From: an uncultured Candidatus Saccharibacteria bacterium
GTDB lineage: Bacteria > Patescibacteriota > Saccharimonadia > Saccharimonadales > Saccharimonadaceae
Length of the DNA: 9,664 nucleotides
Direction: 5' to 3'
Assembly: GCA_938018005.1 (NCBI GenBank)
Contig: CALIJG010000005.1
Coordinates: 1 to 9,664, forward strand
Positions 5,873 to 9,664 of this stretch are shown piece by piece. Position numbers and translations under genes: made by a program. Position 1 is the first letter of the stretch; every line of letters begins with the position of its first letter. Below the pieces are notes generated by a model, which saw only the letters and a program-made list of their open reading frames with translations, was not told where the DNA came from and did not search any database.

Positions 5873-6883
5873 ATGAGTCAGTCGTCGTCTCCCCAGGTTT
5901 TAAGCCCATCGGCGCTTGCGATGGTAGCGCAGCGCTGTAAGGTGGCGCGTGATCAGGTGCGGGTGGTGCCGATTGAGGGCGCGTCAACCGGGTGTCGACG
6001 AGCTGTTGCACTGGCCGGAGCGCAGTCGGTGTTTGTCAAGGAAGCTGATCCAGAAGCTTCGAACCACGCTGCGCTGGCAGCGGCTCTGAGCAAAGATGAT
6101 GCGGTAATTCGGGCGCTGCAGCAGGTCAGTTCGCCTCTGGTGACGGAGTTTGTACAGTATGATGATGAGCGGGTGATTATGCTTAGCCAGGCGTATATTG
6201 CTAAGGATGGCTGGCAGTGGCAGCCGCCTGACGCGGCAGATAAGCTGGCTCGTCAGCGCTACATAGCGGCGGTGCTGCGGGCGATTGCTCAGCTTGAGCA
6301 GACCGAGTTGCCTGCGGCGGCAGCTGAGACGCTTGGGCTGCATGCTACAGCGTTTGACCGAGTCGTGCAATGCCAGGGGCTTACGCTACTGCGTGATGAT
6401 GCGACGCGGCGTGAGGAGCTCCAGCAGACGTACCGCTCCTGGGCTGAGCAAGCCAGTAAGCCAGTGATTCGTCGGCGCTACGAGCAGTTTTGCGCTGTGC
6501 TTGATAATACCGAGCGCTTAGCTGATCTCGCGGTGCTAGCAGGGCAGGTGGCTGACCAGCCGTGTGATCGGTTGAGTCATGGTGATGTGCGGAGCGAGAC
6601 GATTGCCTACCATGCCGCTCAAGATGGCGTAAAGCTGATCGATTGGCAGTGGGCAGCTTATGTGCCCAAGCGGTGGAGCGCAACCGAGTTCTTGCTCGAC
6701 ATGGCGCGCCGCGGCTACAATGTGCAGGCCTGGCAGGCCGAGCTGAACCGGCCGCTGCTTGCTGGCCTAGTAGGGTATTATGCTGTGTGTAGCGCTCAGC
6801 CCGTCCCTGAGGCGGCTCAGGCAGTGCGGCGGCTCCAGGCGTATATGGCGGCCACGGCGTATGATATGCTGGGTTATGAATAG
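5873..6883 (+). CDS. Phosphotransferase (APH/choline kinase fold), possibly catalytically altered
   Basis: A 336-residue cytoplasmic protein of the aminoglycoside/choline kinase-like fold. The N-lobe has SVFVKEAD with the likely ATP-binding Lys56. The C-lobe has the Brenner motif LSHGDVRSET with His236 and Asp238, and the metal-binding motif VKLIDWQWA with Asp257. The family motif is HGDxxxxN; here the Asn is replaced by Thr243, which may alter or remove metal binding. I chose the ATG at 5873 over the open frame from 5789 because the upstream part overlaps the previous operon's terminator region and a -10 box ends six bases before this ATG. The substrate is unknown; members act on choline, sugars, antibiotics or other small molecules. 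It may be a single-gene unit. Confidence 0.83.
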   Translation: MSQSSSPQVLSPSALAMVAQRCKVARDQVRVVPIEGASTGCRRAVALAGAQSVFVKEADPEASNHAALAAALSKDDAVIRALQQVSSPLVTEFVQYDDERVIMLSQAYIAKDGWQWQPPDAADKLARQRYIAAVLRAIAQLEQTELPAAAAETLGLHATAFDRVVQCQGLTLLRDDATRREELQQTYRSWAEQASKPVIRRRYEQFCAVLDNTERLADLAVLAGQVADQPCDRLSHGDVRSETIAYHAAQDGVKLIDWQWAAYVPKRWSATEFLLDMARRGYNVQAWQAELNRPLLAGLVGYYAVCSAQPVPEAAQAVRRLQAYMAATAYDMLGYE

Positions 6884-6984
6884 CTAAGGACTGGCAGTGG
6901 ACGCTTAGTTGACTGCTGCATCAAGTATGCATATGTCACGAGTGCCTGAGAGTGTCATTTTAGATGATAGGAGGTGAATATACC

Positions 6985-7218
6985 ATGGTAAAGACGGCGC
7001 ACAGTGATTTTGAGATTGATTCAGCTACCAAGCAGGGAGAAGAGGGTGAGATTTCGTCTCAGGGTACGCAGCCACGGTATAACCAGGAGACTGAACGCGC
7101 TATTGCTCAGGCGCGCGCTATGATGGATGGCATGCAGTCATCGCAGCGATTGATGCAGAATCGTGATGTGAACCATTTGATATGCTATGAGAAGAAAATG
7201 ACTCGTGAGCGGCGCTAG
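6985..7218 (+). CDS. Small charged hypothetical protein
   Basis: A 77-residue protein with a near-perfect ribosome binding site, AGGAGGTGA, six to seven bases before the ATG at 6985, which decides the start; an upstream in-frame ATG at 6964 precedes that site. It begins MVKTAHSDFEIDSATKQ. The first half is acidic and polar and probably disordered. The second half (YNQETERAIAQARAMMDGMQ) is a predicted amphipathic helix, and the end is basic (EKKMTRERR). The helix weakly recalls the C-terminal part of RelB/DinJ antitoxins (ETxxAIxxAxxMxxG), but no toxin gene is adjacent. No membrane segment, Cys pair or signal peptide is present. I do not recognise the family. Confidence 0.65.
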   Translation: MVKTAHSDFEIDSATKQGEEGEISSQGTQPRYNQETERAIAQARAMMDGMQSSQRLMQNRDVNHLICYEKKMTRERR

Positions 7219-7714
7219 AAGAGAAATAGGTCAGGCACGTAAGGGGGGCGATAGCGTGTTACGGTTATAGCGAGTAGTAGGGTGCTGAGTTATATCTTCG
7301 TTTTCTTCATCTCCTGGCGCAGTATATGGCTTAGATAAACGAGCTTAGGTTAGTTGTTCATGAAACAAAATAATCGCGTCAGAGCGGTACGGGTAAGGGG
7401 AATATCTACTGGTGATGTGGTTGCTTTGCTCGCTCGTTTTGTACTTGCCCTGTCATGGAAAAGAGGATAGCCATGCAAGGAAGGAGTACGCCGTATGATG
7501 TATCCGGGGTGGCGTAGTCGCGAGAATATGGGTTGTCTTGCTACATGTGGGGTATATGACAGACGATGAGGGATGTAGAGGTCTATTCGTCGTGCAGCGT
7601 GATAAGCGTGAGTATGAGCACGCTGAGCGGTATTTGCGTGGAAGGGTTTAACATGCAGAAGATTGCTTAAGGTATTCGCTCTAGGCACTAGTTTAGTATC
7701 GTGGGTATGAGGAC
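7219..7714. other. Gene-poor region, probably decayed genes
   Basis: There is no gene I can name. On the plus strand there are only short frames: 36 codons from the ATG at 7360 (MKQNNRVRAV...) and 31 codons from the ATG at 7556 (MTDDEGCRGL...), neither with a good ribosome binding site. On the minus strand a 124-codon frame (7350-7724) overlaps the end of the replication-relaxation gene; its product would be rich in His, Arg, Thr and Pro with no Glu at all, which argues against a real protein. Another minus-strand ATG at 7310 has an AGGAG directly before it and reads MKKTKI, a stop, then LSTLLLAITVT, which looks like a broken signal peptide. The stretch fits erosion of former genes. Confidence 0.4.
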
Positions 7715-8563
7715 CTAGCGCCATAGTTCTTCAAGCGAATAGGAGCGCTCTGGTTCGTCAAGCGGTGTCCATAATGATGCTCGGTTTTCTTGGGCCAGTG
7801 CTTGATGTGTGATAGCTATCTGCACGGCAGTGTCACAATCGATGCGCTGCTCTACTGCTCGAATGGCTCGCTGCAAGTGTCGCTGCTCTCGATTCGATGC
7901 CACAACGAAGAGTAGGGCAGGTAATGGCTGTCCTGTGACTGCCCAGCCGCCATGACGGAAGTATGAGAGGTACTGAGCAATTGTTTTGGTGATTGCTGCT
8001 CGCGGTGTATTAGCAGCAAAGATATCGAGAAAAAAGCGACGCGTCTCTGAGGCTGTTTTGAGTGATCCAAAGGCATCGGGTAGTTTTTGAGGAAAGTAGT
8101 GATAGTGTGCCATCTCCCGCGGCAAAAATACCCGCAGTGCTGGATGGCACTGCTGTAGCTGATGAGTCCACTGGTACACGGCAAGTACGTGGTCGACAAA
8201 CGATTGGCTGACCTGGGCATCTCGATAGCTTGCTTTGATGAGCTGCGCTGTCACCAGAGGTCCGTCATCGATCTGCTGCAGTACCCGCAGCCCTCGTGCT
8301 GTCAAATAGTAGGCTGCTGGTTTGCCTTGGAGCTTCATGTGGCTAGTATAGCGGCGTGCTACAAGACCATGATTGCATAGAGCAGTAAGACGGGTATGTA
8401 AGCTTGATCCGGCAGCAACTCCGAGGCTCTTGGCAAGTAACTGCCGTGTTCCAAAACGGTATCGGTATAGTGCAATAAGAATAGAATGCTGTCGTTCCCC
8501 TAACACTGAGCGCTTATCTGCACCAAGCTGAACACGATTTTGTTTGTTTTCTCTCTTGTTCAT
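7715..8563 (-). CDS. Replication-relaxation family protein
   Basis: A 282-residue protein of the Replic_Relax type. Residues about 20-98 form a winged helix: ERQHSILIALYRYRFGTRQL, SSLHTRLTALCNHGLVARRY, then a wing with GKPAAYYLTARG. The C-terminal part has the family pattern HVLAVYQWTHQL, LPDAF (161-165), FFLDIF (177-182), TKTIAQYLSYF and PALLFVVASN. The order Pro162-Asp163, Asp180, Lys193 resembles a PD-(D/E)xK nuclease layout; catalytic use is speculation. Such proteins are found on plasmids and conjugative or integrative elements, usually near a coupling ATPase, which is not seen here. The ATG at 8563 overlaps the stop of a four-codon mini-ORF with its own purine-rich site, so start and coupling are uncertain. 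Upstream lies the long G-free tract. Confidence 0.78.
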   Translation of the reverse strand: MNKRENKQNRVQLGADKRSVLGERQHSILIALYRYRFGTRQLLAKSLGVAAGSSLHTRLTALCNHGLVARRYTSHMKLQGKPAAYYLTARGLRVLQQIDDGPLVTAQLIKASYRDAQVSQSFVDHVLAVYQWTHQLQQCHPALRVFLPREMAHYHYFPQKLPDAFGSLKTASETRRFFLDIFAANTPRAAITKTIAQYLSYFRHGGWAVTGQPLPALLFVVASNREQRHLQRAIRAVEQRIDCDTAVQIAITHQALAQENRASLWTPLDEPERSYSLEELWR

Positions 8564-8574
8564 ACTATATTCAT
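8560..8574 (-). CDS. Possible four-residue leader mini-ORF
   Basis: On the minus strand, GAGGAGGCAAGGAGAC precedes an ATG at 8572-8574 that reads Met-Asn-Ile-Val-stop. Its TGA overlaps the ATG of the replication-relaxation gene (ATGA). The best Shine-Dalgarno sites suit this mini-ORF as well as or better than the main ATG, which is 13 bases from AAGGAG. It may couple translation, or may be chance. Confidence 0.3.
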   Translation of the reverse strand: MNIV

Positions 8575-8626
8575 GTCTCCTTGCCTCCTCGCAACCTTTC
8601 TATCTCTCTCACTACCATCTCTCTTG

Positions 8627-8869
8627 ATCTATATTTATCTCTATTTCTATATCTTTATATCTATATCCATATATCTATATATCTATATATCTCTTTCTCT
8701 ATATTTCTATTTCTATATCCTTATCTATACTTATCTCTATTCATCTATCTCTATCTTTATTTCTATTTACTTATTTTTATATCTCTCTATTTCTATCTTT
8801 ACATTTCTCTATATTCACACCATTCTCTATCTTTACCTATATCTCTATATACATCCATATATCCATATC
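8627..8869. repeat. G-free low-complexity tract (TATCTC-like units)
   Basis: There are 243 consecutive plus-strand bases with no G, built from degenerate six-base units such as TATCTC, TATATC and TATTTC. Only one G (8870) occurs up to 8902. The minus strand is therefore free of C and rich in A and G; it would form the leader of the replication-relaxation mRNA. Plus-strand frames through it encode only Leu/Ile/Tyr/Ser repeats and I reject them; minus frames contain many stops. DNA of this type melts easily and can form R-loops. Confidence 0.85.
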
Positions 8870-8882
8870 GATTTCTCTCCTA

Positions 8883-8900
8883 TTATATATAAATATATAA
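8883..8900. repeat. AT hairpin at the strand-asymmetry switch
   Basis: TTATATAT (8883-8890) and ATATATAA (8893-8900) are exact inverted repeats separated by AA. The flanks continue to pair imperfectly (pyrimidine-rich TCTCTCCTA on the left, AAGAAGAGA on the right). The plus strand changes here from pyrimidine-rich to purine-rich. It is a likely easily-unwound element, or a terminator. Confidence 0.6.
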
Positions 8901-8925
8901 AAGAAGAGAAAAAAGAACCCACGCT

Positions 8926-8943
8926 AACAGGGAAAAAACAGGG
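8926..8943. repeat. Short direct repeat AACAGGG
   Basis: AACAGGG occurs at 8926-8932 and again at 8937-8943, separated by four A bases. It lies between the AT hairpin and the 32-bp palindrome. A repeated short motif in this setting could be a protein-binding iteron, but two copies are too few to be sure. Confidence 0.35.
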
Positions 8944-8944
8944 T

Positions 8945-8976
8945 AAACCAGGCGAATTTCGAAATTCGCCTGGTTT
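8945..8976. repeat. Perfect 32-bp palindrome
   Basis: The half AAACCAGGCGAATTTC is followed at once by its exact reverse complement. As RNA it folds to a 14-bp stem with a UCGA loop. On the minus strand it is followed by TTTACCCTGTTTTTT, so it could be a terminator for minus-strand transcription; on the plus strand no T tract follows. As DNA it could extrude a cruciform or bind a dimeric protein. Confidence 0.9.
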
Positions 8977-9289
8977 GAAGGAAGAAAATGGTTAAAATGG
9001 AGGTATTGTAAGGGGGTGGTAGAGTGCTAGAAAGCAAGAGATAGAGACGCTAATAAGTACAATCGTAAGGGGATGTAGCCTAAGCTGAGAAGCGGGGTGA
9101 GGAGGAAGGTAAGGCTGTGAGGTGCCAGGAATAACAGCAGAGCTTATTTTATGTCTACGATATCTTATTAGCGGTATACGTTTCATGGCGTATATATACA
9201 CCAGGTATTATTGTTTATTAGGTGAGCTTGGATAGCTCCAAGAGTGTTAAGCGAGCTAAGACGCTGTTTGTATATAGAGTATGGTTTTT
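8977..9289. other. Gene-free purine-rich stretch
   Basis: There is no supported gene. The plus strand is rich in A and G up to about 9120, with two GTAAGGGG motifs (near 9008 and 9066) that also occur near 7238 and 7393 in the other gene-poor stretch. A small hairpin, CTTGGA-tagc-TCCAAG, lies at about 9227-9242. Minus-strand frames here have no ribosome binding site and low-complexity products. Confidence 0.4.
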
Positions 9290-9474
9290 TGTCCCAGGTG
9301 CGCTTCAGTAAGCTCGACACGAACAACTGGAAGTCCCTGCTCGCCTTCCATAGGCGCTTCAATCGCGGGTGAGGTGGCTCCAAAGCCGAGCACAGCTAGC
9401 CTAGCGCCTACTGTGGCGGCCAGCGAGACTCCGACGGCCCGCGGTATCCGCAACGCGGCCTGCCCGTCCGATTA
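9290..9474 (-). pseudogene. Possible gene fragment in GC-rich DNA, unknown family
   Basis: The minus-strand frame from 9474 down to the TAG at 9256 is open, with GC-rich third codon positions in its upper part. It reads RAVGVSLAATVGARLAVLGF, GATSPAIEAPMEGEQG, then LPVVRVELTEAHLG. There is no ATG start except an internal one; a TTG is possible. The last residues fall in AT-rich DNA after about 9289, so the coding piece may be cut at a junction. The plus-strand frame over the same bases is Ser/Thr/Ala/Pro-rich and looks like a shadow. I recognise no family, and the call is weak. Confidence 0.25.
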
Positions 9475-9482
9475 GTGCGGCG

Positions 9483-9664
9483 ATGAGGCAGCAGATCCTC
9501 GACCTGGCCCGCACAGGTATAGCTGTCAGCCAGATCGCTGCCGAAGTCGGTGTCGCAGAGACCACTGTCCGTGCTACCTGTCGCCAGGTCACGCAGCCGC
9601 CTCGTCGCAGGCGACGCTTCACCAGCGATGACCTCCAGCGTGCTCAGCAGCTCCACGCCCAGGG
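9483..9664 (+). CDS. Helix-turn-helix DNA-binding protein, N-terminal part
   Basis: The frame runs off the window end; 60 residues are visible. It begins MRQQILDLARTGIAVSQIAA and continues EVGVAETTVRATCRQ, a clear helix-turn-helix: scaffold helix ILDLARTG, second helix VSQIAAEVG, recognition helix AETTVRATCRQ. A basic linker (five Arg) and RFTSDDLQRAQQLHAQ follow. The pattern is that of resolvase, transposase or phage regulator HTH domains (IAxxxGVxxTTVR). No ribosome binding site is visible before the ATG, and the frame is open upstream to 9405, so the true start is uncertain. Its bases are GC-rich with codons such as CTC, GCC and CGC, unlike the genes before 9290. That suggests recent transfer from a high-GC source, or an assembly join. 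Confidence 0.6.
   Translation, partial: MRQQILDLARTGIAVSQIAAEVGVAETTVRATCRQVTQPPRRRRRFTSDDLQRAQQLHAQ

Noticed and set aside
6884..6937. Terminator (CTAAG with CTTAG) and promoter (TTGACT with TATGTC) between the phosphotransferase and the small protein
   Set aside because: The stem is only 5 bp with a long loop and no U tract, and the -10 box matches the consensus at only half its positions.
7350..7724. 124-codon minus-strand frame overlapping the end of the replication-relaxation gene
   Set aside because: No Glu in 124 residues, excess His, Arg, Thr and Pro, no good ribosome binding site and no recognisable motif. Not impossible as a coupled gene, but not supported.
8540..8995. Plus-strand frames of 151 and 103 codons through the G-free tract
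   Set aside because: Products are only Leu/Ile/Tyr/Ser/Phe repeats caused by the TATCTC-like units; they overlap the start of the replication-relaxation gene and have no ribosome binding site.
9281..9475. 64-codon plus-strand frame in the GC-rich tail
   Set aside because: Ser/Thr/Ala/Pro-rich composition typical of the antisense of a GC-rich gene; no ribosome binding site or motif.

Overview
The window looks like a piece of a small-genome bacterium, most likely a Candidatus Saccharibacteria (TM7) lineage of the host-associated, oral type. This is inferred from gene content: the end of a carbamate kinase gene (arginine deiminase pathway, known in some oral Saccharibacteria), a MacB/FtsX-type ABC transporter with PadR and PspC genes, a phosphotransferase-fold protein, and a replication-relaxation protein. 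Stop codons TAA, TAG and TGA are all used in the normal way and Shine-Dalgarno sites are clear. No marker gene in the window proves the taxonomy.

Region 1 (1-1543). The 3' end of arcC and a terminator are followed by about 1.2 kb with no intact gene. It holds two decayed phage or toxin-type fragments lying head to head: a RhuM-family fragment on the minus strand and an ORF6N-domain fragment on the plus strand, the latter with an amber codon and a frameshift. After an AT-rich spacer comes a consensus promoter (TTGACA, 16 bp, TATAAT) that leads into folded sequence with no credible ORF. This is a candidate non-coding RNA.

Region 2 (1544-5783). A small two-helix membrane protein gene on the minus strand is divergent from a tight four-gene operon on the plus strand: ABC permease, ABC ATPase, PadR regulator, and a PspC-domain membrane protein with a HAAS-like N-terminus. 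The operon has a good promoter with a short inverted repeat inside it and ends at a terminator. The natural reading is a self-regulated export or envelope-stress module. PadR would control the promoter, the ABC pair would act on a substrate at the membrane, and the PspC protein would sense or signal.

Region 3 (5784-7218). A kinase-fold (APH-like) gene appears to be read from a leaderless transcript and lacks the usual catalytic-loop Asn. It is followed by a small charged protein of unknown function with a very strong ribosome binding site.

Region 4 (7219-9664). A minus-strand replication-relaxation protein sits alone between two gene-poor stretches. Upstream of it lies striking non-coding DNA: 243 bases with no G on the plus strand, an AT hairpin, short direct repeats and a perfect 32-bp palindrome. 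From about 9290 the DNA becomes GC-rich and carries the start of a helix-turn-helix protein that runs off the window. This looks like recently acquired DNA, perhaps from an actinobacterial host or its phage, or an assembly junction. The two most unusual parts are the promoter-driven folded RNA near 1149-1530 and the replication-relaxation locus with its upstream DNA.
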